Shown in pieces: positions 1 to 5,864 of a stretch of 6,037 bases of DNA (positions are counted from its first letter, which is position 1; every line of letters starts with the position of its first letter). Source of the DNA: Bacillota bacterium (lineage in GTDB: Bacteria > Bacillota_E > Sulfobacillia > Sulfobacillales > Sulfobacillaceae). The DNA is taken from positions 1-6,037 of the forward strand of contig JAKAAL010000292.1 of assembly GCA_021802375.1 (NCBI GenBank), read 5' to 3'. The notes beneath the pieces are model-generated. The model saw only the letters and a list, made by a program, of their open reading frames with translations. It was not told the DNA's origin and did no database searches. Made by a program: the position numbers and the translations under genes.

Positions 1-13
1 GATCTAGATATTA

Positions 14-1237
14 TTGGATGGAATTCCATTGGATCGGGTTTCGGTCTCGATGACGATAAATGCACCTGCCGCTATTTTATTGCTGATGGTGGCGGCGGTG
101 GCAGAAAAACAGCAAGTACCATTGGCCAAACTCTCGGGGACCATTCAAAACGACATTTTAAAGGAATATGCTGCACGGGGCACTTATATTTTCCCACCCA
201 AACCTTCGATGCGACTTATCACAAATACATTTCAGTGGTGTGCTAAAAACCTGCCTAGTTGGAATACGATAAGTATTTCCGGATATCACATTCGTGAGGC
301 AGGATCGACGGCGGCTCAAGAGATAGCGTTTACCTTAGCCAATGGGGTGGCCTACGTAGAAGCAGCCATCGCGGCCGGCCTAGCAGTTGACTCTTTTGCT
401 CCGCGCTTGTCTTTCTTTTTCAACGCACACATGGACTTTTTTGAAGAGGTGGCAAAATTTCGAGCCGCTCGACGATTGTGGGCGGAGATTATGCAGCGTC
501 GGTTTAAGGCGCAAGATCCTCGATCCTGGCAACTGCGATTTCACACTCAAACAGCCGGGTCTACGCTGACAGCGCAACAACCTGACAATAATGTGGTGCG
601 TGTAACGTTGCAGGCATTATCGGCAGTGTTGGGTGGAACGCAGTCGTTGCACACTAATTCTAAGGATGAAGCTTTGGCATTGCCTACCGAAATGTCGGCC
701 CGATTGGCATTAAGAACTCAACAGATCATTGCCCATGAAAGTGGTGTCACCGCGACGGTAGACCCTTTAGGGGGATCATACTATGTAGAGAATCTCACGG
801 ACCGTTTAGAAGCTTTAGCTAAAACTTATCTACAGCACATTGACGAGATGGGTGGCGCTGTCGAAGCTATCGAGCAAGGCTATGTGCAACGTGAGATTCA
901 AGATGCAGCCTGGCGATTCCAACAAAAAATTGAGCATAGTCAACGTGTGATTGTAGGAGTCAATCGGTTTGTTACGGACGACGAGGATCATCGCGACTTA
1001 CTTCGGGTCGATGCCACGCTACAAACCCGGCAAATTGCCAAATTGGCAAAAACTCGGCGCCAAAGGGACGCGGCATCGGTTAATGCTGCCTTAGCCTGGC
1101 TAGATCGAGCCGCCGTCAGTGGAGAAAATCTCTTAGACCCGCTTTTGGCAGCAGTCAAGGCTTATGCTACGTTAGGAGAAATGGTTCGGGTATTAAAGAG
1201 GCATTTTGGGCAGTATCATCCACCTGCAGTGTTATAG
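14..1237 (+). CDS. mcmA1: Methylmalonyl-CoA mutase, large catalytic subunit (5'-truncated, probable frame break at left edge)
   Basis: Adenosylcobalamin-dependent isomerase interconverting (R)-methylmalonyl-CoA and succinyl-CoA. The visible 407 residues cover the second half of the TIM barrel and the linker. They include the family blocks [38 protein letters not shown] and [10 protein letters not shown], and end in PPAVL. Counting from the TTG at 14, Gln45, Arg55 and His92 have the same spacing as Gln197, Arg207 and His244 of the Propionibacterium enzyme (numbering recalled from the literature). Arg at the 207 position favours methylmalonyl-CoA over isobutyryl-CoA, since isobutyryl- and 2-hydroxyisobutyryl-CoA mutases carry Gln there. 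The chain ends without a B12-binding domain, so the small cobalamin subunit must be encoded elsewhere. About 150 N-terminal residues are missing. The TTG at 14 is not the true start: it lies inside a conserved motif, and an in-frame TAG sits at 5-7. The epimerase gene follows after 14 bases. Confidence 0.93.
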   Translation: MDGIPLDRVSVSMTINAPAAILLLMVAAVAEKQQVPLAKLSGTIQNDILKEYAARGTYIFPPKPSMRLITNTFQWCAKNLPSWNTISISGYHIREAGSTAAQEIAFTLANGVAYVEAAIAAGLAVDSFAPRLSFFFNAHMDFFEEVAKFRAARRLWAEIMQRRFKAQDPRSWQLRFHTQTAGSTLTAQQPDNNVVRVTLQALSAVLGGTQSLHTNSKDEALALPTEMSARLALRTQQIIAHESGVTATVDPLGGSYYVENLTDRLEALAKTYLQHIDEMGGAVEAIEQGYVQREIQDAAWRFQQKIEHSQRVIVGVNRFVTDDEDHRDLLRVDATLQTRQIAKLAKTRRQRDAASVNAALAWLDRAAVSGENLLDPLLAAVKAYATLGEMVRVLKRHFGQYHPPAVL

Positions 1238-1251
1238 AAAGGCTGTGAGCC

Positions 1252-1659
1252 ATGAAATTGGATCATCTAGGGGTCGCGGTGCGGCATTTGGACGAAGCAA
1301 TTATCCTCTACGAAGCGATGGGACTTGAGGTCGCGCATCGTGAGCAAGTGACTCAGGACCAGGTGTCGGTAGCCTTCATTCCATTTGGTGGAGGGCGTTT
1401 TGAGTTGCTAGAGCCTTTGGCTGACACCTCGCCCATTGCAAAATTTTTGGATCGGCGAGGACCCGGGTTACACCATGTGGCACTTGAGGTGCCAAATATT
1501 CGAAAAACTCTCGGTGATTTGAAGAAGCGGGGTTTGCAACTGATTGATTCCGAACCTCGACCTGGTGCGGATCAGTCTTTGGTCGCGTTTGTACACCCAT
1601 CCGCAACGGGGGGGATTCTTTTGGAATTGGTTCAGCACGGGGAGGATTTGGGTGAATAA
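1252..1659 (+). CDS. mce: Methylmalonyl-CoA epimerase
   Basis: Converts (S)-methylmalonyl-CoA, the carboxylation product, into the (R) epimer used by the mutase. It is a 135-residue cytosolic protein of the vicinal-oxygen-chelate (glyoxalase-like) fold, the usual length for this enzyme. It shows the two beta-alpha-beta-beta modules: LDHLGVAV at residues 3-10 and GLHHVALEV at 72-80, then HPSATGGILLELVQ near the end. Likely metal ligands are His5, Glu51 (often Gln in other members), His75 and Glu125, judged by position in family motifs rather than alignment. The ATG at 1252 is preceded by AGAAAGG at 1236-1242, nine bases upstream. The last codons contain the ribosome binding site and start codon of the carboxyltransferase gene (8-base overlap), so the two are probably translationally coupled. 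Its place between mutase and carboxyltransferase genes supports the assignment over other glyoxalase-fold proteins. Confidence 0.95.
   Translation: MKLDHLGVAVRHLDEAIILYEAMGLEVAHREQVTQDQVSVAFIPFGGGRFELLEPLADTSPIAKFLDRRGPGLHHVALEVPNIRKTLGDLKKRGLQLIDSEPRPGADQSLVAFVHPSATGGILLELVQHGEDLGE
1639..1645 (+). promoter_or_regulatory. Ribosome binding site that fixes the carboxyltransferase start
   Basis: GGGGAGG lies inside the end of the epimerase gene, six bases before the GTG at 1652. The open frame runs further upstream to 1544, but that stretch lies inside the epimerase gene and encodes nothing typical of carboxyltransferases. This site and the N-terminal sequence that follows therefore decide the GTG start. 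Confidence 0.8.
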
Positions 1660-3199
1660 GGCGCCGTTGGAAGAGCTTTATCAAAGGCAAGCCGCTGTTG
1701 AGGCTATGGGGGGCATCGCACGGGTAGATCGCCAGCACAAGATGGGAAAATGGACTGCCCGAGAACGGATCGATGCGCTGTTGGATCCGGCAACCTTTGA
1801 GGAAATTGGTGCCCATGTACAGCACCGGGCCACGCTTTTTGGGCTGGAAAATGTTAACGCCCCGGCCGATGGGGTGGTTACTGGATTTGGTCGCATCCAT
1901 GGCCGGATAGTTTACGTGTTTGCGCAGGACTTCACGGTACTTGGAGGATCCCTGGGAGAAATGCATGCGGCCAAGATTCAGCGGGTGCAGGACTTGGCAC
2001 TAAAGGCAGGCGTTCCTATTATCGGCCTCAACGATTCAGGGGGAGCTCGCATTCAGGAGGGCGTCGATGCGCTAAATGGCTATGGAGAAATCTTTAAGCG
2101 CAATACCTGGGCATCTGGGGTGATTCCCCAAATTACGGTTATTATGGGGCCCAGTGCCGGAGGCGCCGTGTACTCGCCAGCCCTGACCGACCTCATTATT
2201 ATGGTGAAGCATACCGGGCAGATGTTTATAACCGGACCGCAGGTCATTAAGACAGTTACCGGGGAGACCGTGAGCGCGGAAGAGCTTGGCGGTGCGGTGG
2301 CACAAATTCGCCGTTCCGGAGTCGCGCATTTAGCAGCAGAAACCGATGAACAGGCATTGTCGTGGGTCCGCACGTATCTTACGTATGTGCCCAGCAATAA
2401 TATGGAAGAACCGCCGCTGTATGACATTCAGGATCCGTTAGATCGCGCTGATGTTTCCTTGCGGAACCTGGTGCCGCAAGATCCCAACAAACCCTATGAT
2501 GTGATCCTGGCTATTGCGGCGATGCTGGACCGTGACAGTTTTTTTGAGTTGCAAAAAGGATTTGCCGATAACTTGGTAGTCGGTTTGGGGCGTATCGGTG
2601 GCCATTCTGTTGGCGTAGTGGCCAACCAACCTCGGGTTTTAGCAGGGACCTTGGATATCAATGCCTCCACGAAACTCGCTAGATTTGTAAGATTTTGTGA
2701 CGCTTTTAATATCCCGGTGGTGACTTTGGTAGATACCCCGGGATATCTTCCGGGGACAGCCCAAGAATTTGGCGGTATTATCCGTCATGGCGCCAAGGTG
2801 CTCTACGCTTATGCTGAAGCAACGGTACCGAAGGTTACGGTAATATTGCGCAAGGCATATGGTGGCGCTTATTTGGCGATGTGCAGCCGATCATTGGGCG
2901 CCGATTTAGCGTTCGCTTGGCCGTCGGCGGAGATTGCAGTCATGGGTCCCGATGGTGCAGCGAACATTATCTTTAAAGACGAGATCGCCACGGCTCCGGA
3001 TCCGGATGCAGTGCGCAAGGCGAAATCCGTCCAATATCAAGAACGTTTTGCCAACCCTTATGTGGCAGCGCAACATGGATATATTGACGCGGTAATAGAC
3101 CCTGGCGAAACGCGGGCTCACGTGGCACGTGCTTTAATGAGCCTACATAATAAGAAGGAGGACCGGCCACGAAAACGGCATGGGAACATTCCCTTATGA
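1652..3199 (+). CDS. mmdA: Methylmalonyl-CoA/propionyl-CoA carboxyltransferase subunit (MmdA/PccB type)
   Basis: Transfers the carboxyl group between biotin on the carrier protein and propionyl-CoA/(S)-methylmalonyl-CoA. It is 515 residues from the GTG, the normal length, with two crotonase-like domains. The N-terminal domain carries LNDSGGARIQEG (127-138) and MGPSAGGAVYSPA (165-177). The C-terminal domain carries VDTPGYLPGTAQEFGGIIRHGAK (360-382), with the KAYGGAY motif at 401-407 and WPSAEIAVMGPDGAANI at 423-439. The glycine-rich loops form oxyanion holes in this family. The end, RKRHGNIPL, is a typical MmdA/PccB tail. The soluble carboxylase beta subunit and the alpha subunit of sodium-pumping methylmalonyl-CoA decarboxylase are near-identical in sequence type, so direction cannot be read from this gene alone. 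No biotin carboxylase or membrane subunit gene lies in the window. The stop overlaps the next small gene as ATGA. Confidence 0.95.
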   Translation: MNKAPLEELYQRQAAVEAMGGIARVDRQHKMGKWTARERIDALLDPATFEEIGAHVQHRATLFGLENVNAPADGVVTGFGRIHGRIVYVFAQDFTVLGGSLGEMHAAKIQRVQDLALKAGVPIIGLNDSGGARIQEGVDALNGYGEIFKRNTWASGVIPQITVIMGPSAGGAVYSPALTDLIIMVKHTGQMFITGPQVIKTVTGETVSAEELGGAVAQIRRSGVAHLAAETDEQALSWVRTYLTYVPSNNMEEPPLYDIQDPLDRADVSLRNLVPQDPNKPYDVILAIAAMLDRDSFFELQKGFADNLVVGLGRIGGHSVGVVANQPRVLAGTLDINASTKLARFVRFCDAFNIPVVTLVDTPGYLPGTAQEFGGIIRHGAKVLYAYAEATVPKVTVILRKAYGGAYLAMCSRSLGADLAFAWPSAEIAVMGPDGAANIIFKDEIATAPDPDAVRKAKSVQYQERFANPYVAAQHGYIDAVIDPGETRAHVARALMSLHNKKEDRPRKRHGNIPL

Positions 3200-3363
3200 G
3201 ACCTGAAGACGAAGGTTTGGTGGATGAACAGTGGCCCCCCCAGGTAGTGGCCAGCATTGCAGCAACGTTGGCCTTGATGTGGGGGGATGATGTTGATGTA
3301 TATCCGGGACGGATACGTGTTAGAGAAGAGTGGCCACGCACGACACTGTGGCGATGGCTTTAG
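3196..3363 (+). CDS. Small acyl-CoA carboxylase/decarboxylase accessory subunit, epsilon-like (55 residues)
   Basis: A short open frame of 55 codons starts in the ATGA overlap with the carboxyltransferase stop and fills the gap before the carrier gene. Its layout is an acidic N-terminus (MRPEDEGLVDEQW), a short hydrophobic alanine-rich helix (VVASIAATLALMW, residues 17-29), a GRIRVRE strand and a tryptophan/arginine-rich end (WPRTTLWRWL). Small proteins with a VVAAI-type helix followed by an IR..W..GR-type tail occur between carboxyltransferase and biotin carrier genes. The epsilon subunit of Veillonella methylmalonyl-CoA decarboxylase is, from memory, also 55 residues and related to the C-terminus of the delta subunit. 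A role in assembly or stability of the complex is inferred. There is no full membrane span, unlike OadG or MmdD. Translation probably depends on coupling; only a weak GGGAA lies directly upstream. The 7-C run at 3235-3241 is a possible error site, but the frame reads sensibly through it. Confidence 0.6.
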   Translation: MRPEDEGLVDEQWPPQVVASIAATLALMWGDDVDVYPGRIRVREEWPRTTLWRWL

Positions 3364-3389
3364 AAATTGAGTAGAAGGGGCGACAACCA

Positions 3390-3782
3390 ATGGCAGTCCG
3401 GAAGTTTCGCATAACGGTAAATGGGGTAGTGTATGAGGTGGAGGCGGAAGAGATCCCGTCGGATGGGAAAGTTGAGTTCCCTAAGACATCCCAACCCGCA
3501 GTCGTCCAAGAAACGCCAGTGCCGCCTAAAGCCGTGAAAAGAGCCCAAACGGTAGTCAAGGATACCGCGGTTATTGTGGAGGCGCCCCTTCCTGGAGCCG
3601 TGTTGGACGTGCGTGCCCAAGTGGGACAAGTGGTTGAGATGGGGCAAATCATCGTGATTTTAGAGGCGATGAAGATGGAAAACGAAATTACCGCACCGGT
3701 TGCGGGACGTATTAGCGCAATTCAGGTGCAAAAAGGGGGGGCGGTTAATGCCCAGGATCCCCTTTTCACCATCGAGCCCTAA
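3390..3782 (+). CDS. mmdC: Biotin carboxyl carrier protein of the methylmalonyl-CoA/propionyl-CoA (de)carboxylase
   Basis: Carries covalently bound biotin between the carboxyl donor and the carboxyltransferase subunit. The 130-residue protein has an N-terminal beta segment (KFRITVNGVVYEVEAEEI), a proline/alanine/valine-rich linker (about 35-58) and a C-terminal biotinyl domain (about 60-130). The biotin attachment motif EAMKMENEI places the modified lysine at residue 95, 35 residues from the C-terminus, as expected. APLPGAV and the late ITAPVAGRI are the paired hairpin motifs of the biotinyl fold. The ATG at 3390 is preceded by AGAAGGGG at 3373-3380, nine bases upstream. Biotin protein ligase must act on it but is not encoded here. 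The tail of the gene contains an A5G7 tract and overlaps the PIG-L gene by 35 bases. Gene order argues for a dedicated subunit of this complex rather than the AccB of fatty-acid synthesis. Confidence 0.94.
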   Translation: MAVRKFRITVNGVVYEVEAEEIPSDGKVEFPKTSQPAVVQETPVPPKAVKRAQTVVKDTAVIVEAPLPGAVLDVRAQVGQVVEMGQIIVILEAMKMENEITAPVAGRISAIQVQKGGAVNAQDPLFTIEP

Positions 3783-5019
3783 ATCAGAGCATCTCGTGGT
3801 AATCGCTCCTCATCCCGACGATGAGGCTTTGGGTGCCGGGGGATTGATAAGCTATTTCGTAGAAAACGGCAATACTGTCGATGTGATCTTACTGACCATG
3901 GGTGACGGGTTTGTCCAAGATGCCGAACGGTACTATTTATCGTTCGATGTGACGGCCGCTGAGTACATCAATTTGGGATATCGCCGTATGCGGGAAACAA
4001 TCGATGCTATGGCTGTCTTAGGTGTGGGCGCTGACCATGTGCATTTTCTCGGGTTCCCCGATGGGGGACTGGATCGACTCCTGTTTGACCACTGGGACCA
4101 AGAGCCATTTTGCAGTACTACCACCGGAGTGTCTTACGGACCCTACATTGAGTCTTATGGAGAAAAATCGCCATATTTAGGACGAACGCTGCTTATCTTG
4201 TTGCGGCAACTGTTGGTTCAATTGAAGCCCACCTGGATTGTGTCGCCTAGTGCTTACGACGAACATCCTGATCATTGGGCGGCTGGGGCATTTGCCCGTC
4301 TGGCGGGGACTGATTTGGCGAATCCAGTGCATCACTTCAGTTATTTGGTACACTGGCCGGGATGGCCCTTACCGCTGGCTTTTCGACCCCGTCTCCATCA
4401 AAAGGCCCCGCATATATTGTCCCAATCACATCCTGGACGTTGGCGAGAATTTGTGTATGATGCCGACAACGTAGCTCGGAAACGACGAGCTCTCATGACG
4501 TATCAAAGTCAGGTGGAGTTAATCAAGCCCTTTATGCTGGCATTTGCCCGGCGGTCTGAGGTATTGCTGGAAGAGACGGTGGCTAATATGCCCACCGGGC
4601 ATTGGATCACCGTGCCGACACCATCTAGAAATCACTGGACGCGCTATCTCAAACAGGAGAGCCCCATTAACAACGTGGCTTGGGCCATCTTCGCCAAAGA
4701 TCAACACGTACGGGTGGAATGGGACAGACCAATGCGGTCCGAAGAAATTTTGCACATTTCACTTCACATGCCACATACCCAAACCCTGAGACACTGGCGT
4801 ATTGACGCTTCCGGGGCCGTGAGCGGGGATCGAAGCGACACGGTTCAGGTGTCGCTCGACCCCTTGGTATTGGAGGCATCATGGCCTATAAGCGAGTTTG
4901 ACGGAAATCAAGTAGCGATGGTCGGGGTGCAGATGGCGAACCAGGGGGTTTGGATTGGTCGTACTGCAATGGAGCGCTATCGGGTGTCCCAGATTCTCGA
5001 TCACAACACGGAAGATTAG
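3748..5019 (+). CDS. PIG-L/LmbE-family deacetylase with C-terminal extension
   Basis: Putative zinc-dependent N-deacetylase acting on an N-acetyl sugar or related amide; the substrate is unknown. It is 423 residues from the ATG at 3748, against about 220-240 for a minimal PIG-L domain. The N-terminal domain (about 14-260) has APHPDDEALGAGG (20-32) and SAYDEHPDHWAAG (168-180). By analogy with MshB, His22, Asp25 and His176 would bind zinc, Asp24 would be the base and His173 would assist catalysis. Residues about 285-420 form an extension rich in predicted beta strands and tryptophan (WAIFAKDQHVRVEW, LRHWRIDASG, GVWIGRT) that I do not recognise. There is no signal peptide, so it is probably cytosolic. 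The chosen ATG has a G-rich tract six bases upstream (3735-3741) and overlaps the carrier gene by 35 bases; an in-frame TTG at 3700 extends deeper into the carrier gene and is less likely. Bacillithiol BshB and antibiotic LmbE-type roles are possible, but the length argues against BshB. Confidence 0.85.
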   Translation: MPRIPFSPSSPKSEHLVVIAPHPDDEALGAGGLISYFVENGNTVDVILLTMGDGFVQDAERYYLSFDVTAAEYINLGYRRMRETIDAMAVLGVGADHVHFLGFPDGGLDRLLFDHWDQEPFCSTTTGVSYGPYIESYGEKSPYLGRTLLILLRQLLVQLKPTWIVSPSAYDEHPDHWAAGAFARLAGTDLANPVHHFSYLVHWPGWPLPLAFRPRLHQKAPHILSQSHPGRWREFVYDADNVARKRRALMTYQSQVELIKPFMLAFARRSEVLLEETVANMPTGHWITVPTPSRNHWTRYLKQESPINNVAWAIFAKDQHVRVEWDRPMRSEEILHISLHMPHTQTLRHWRIDASGAVSGDRSDTVQVSLDPLVLEASWPISEFDGNQVAMVGVQMANQGVWIGRTAMERYRVSQILDHNTED

Positions 5020-5023
5020 GAGG
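5018..5023 (+). promoter_or_regulatory. Strong ribosome binding site of the M55 gene
   Basis: AGGAGG begins inside the TAG stop codon of the PIG-L gene and lies seven bases before the ATG at 5031. It fixes this start rather than in-frame upstream codons back to 4950, and suggests the M55 protein is translated efficiently on the same transcript. Confidence 0.85.
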
Positions 5024-5030
5024 AAGGGCG

Positions 5031-5864
5031 ATGAAAGTTTGGCTTTCAGTGGACATGGAAGGAATTAGCGGTATTGTCGAGCGATCCCAATTGTTGCCCG
5101 GGGAACTGCAATACGAGAGGGGCCGGGAACTCCTTATGACCGAATTGCATGTGATTCTGGGCGCCCTAAAATCAGAGCCTGATGTATCCGAAATTATTGT
5201 AAATGACTCCCACGACGGTATGGTCAACCTGCTGTGGGATCAAATCCCTGAAGGTGTGCGTCTCATTTCTGGGGGCACTAAGGCATTGTCCATGAACCAA
5301 GGAATGGCGGGAGCCGACGTGGGATTTTTCGTGGGATATCACGCGATGGCCGGCACTACCGCGGCGGTAATGGACCATACTTATGCCGGGCAAATTTTTC
5401 GGGTACGGTTAAATGGCTGCGAAGTAGGTGAGACAGGCATTAATGCTGCAGTGGCAGGACATTTTGGGGTGCCTATTGCTATGATAAGTGGAGATGACAA
5501 ATTGTGCCTGGAGGCCGTAAAGTTGTTGCCTGAGGCCGTGACGGTCATGGTAAAAGAGGGCGTTAGTCGCAATTCAGCTAAATTGTATTCATCGTCAGAA
5601 ACCTCAGCCCGATTGACCAGGGGAGTGAAGGACGCGTTAGCCCGATTTCGTCGTTCAGAGTTGAAACCGTTTAGGGTGTCATCTCCAGCGGAATGGGAAA
5701 TTACCCTAATGACGGCAGATATGGCGGACCGTGCTATGTATTGTCCAGGAATGGAGCGTGTGGATGGTCGAACAGTGTCTTACCGAGATTCGACAGTGCT
5801 GGAAGGATTTCGCGCTTTTTACACCGTCATGGCATTAACCAGCGGACGACCTTTATATGGCTGA
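5031..5864 (+). CDS. dppA: M55-family D-aminopeptidase (DppA-like)
   Basis: Putative zinc D-aminopeptidase. The Bacillus subtilis relative DppA cleaves D-Ala-D-Ala and similar peptides and forms a decameric ring. This protein is 277 residues, close to DppA (about 274), with no signal peptide. The N-terminal signature SVDMEGISG places Asp8 and Glu10 exactly as in DppA. NDSHDGM gives His61, GYHAMAGT gives His104 and GETGINA gives Glu134, matching the other zinc ligands within one residue. His116 in the MDHTY segment corresponds to the proposed catalytic histidine. All key residues are present, so the enzyme looks active. The gene follows the PIG-L gene by 11 bases and is probably cotranscribed. 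No dipeptide transporter genes, the usual neighbours of dppA in Bacillus, are visible. Its 3' end contains one arm of a 24-base inverted repeat (codons 258-265, EGFRAFYT). The dppA symbol reflects family membership, not proven orthology. Confidence 0.9.
   Translation: MKVWLSVDMEGISGIVERSQLLPGELQYERGRELLMTELHVILGALKSEPDVSEIIVNDSHDGMVNLLWDQIPEGVRLISGGTKALSMNQGMAGADVGFFVGYHAMAGTTAAVMDHTYAGQIFRVRLNGCEVGETGINAAVAGHFGVPIAMISGDDKLCLEAVKLLPEAVTVMVKEGVSRNSAKLYSSSETSARLTRGVKDALARFRRSELKPFRVSSPAEWEITLMTADMADRAMYCPGMERVDGRTVSYRDSTVLEGFRAFYTVMALTSGRPLYG
5802..5825 (+). repeat. Left arm of a 24-base exact inverted repeat (inside M55 gene)
   Basis: Codons 258-265 of the M55 gene (EGFRAFYT) are an exact reverse complement of the last 24 bases of the window. 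The match includes all wobble positions. Beyond it, similarity drops at once, leaving only a weak ATGG match after a one-base shift. Confidence 0.97.

Noticed and set aside
1544..1651. Upstream extension of the carboxyltransferase frame
   Set aside because: It lies within the epimerase coding sequence, while the GTG at 1652 has an ideal binding site and gives the family N-terminus.
1376..1966. Long minus-strand open frame (196 codons) opposite the epimerase and carboxyltransferase genes
   Set aside because: It overlaps two well-supported genes and its product shows no recognisable motif; it is an antisense shadow.
3235..3241. Run of seven Cs as evidence that the 55-residue gene is frameshifted
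   Set aside because: The frame reads from the ATGA overlap to a stop just before the carrier's ribosome binding site with a family-like pattern on both sides of the run.
4950..5030. Upstream extension of the M55 frame into the PIG-L gene
   Set aside because: AGGAGG before the ATG at 5031 and the placement of Asp8/Glu10 as in DppA fix the start downstream.
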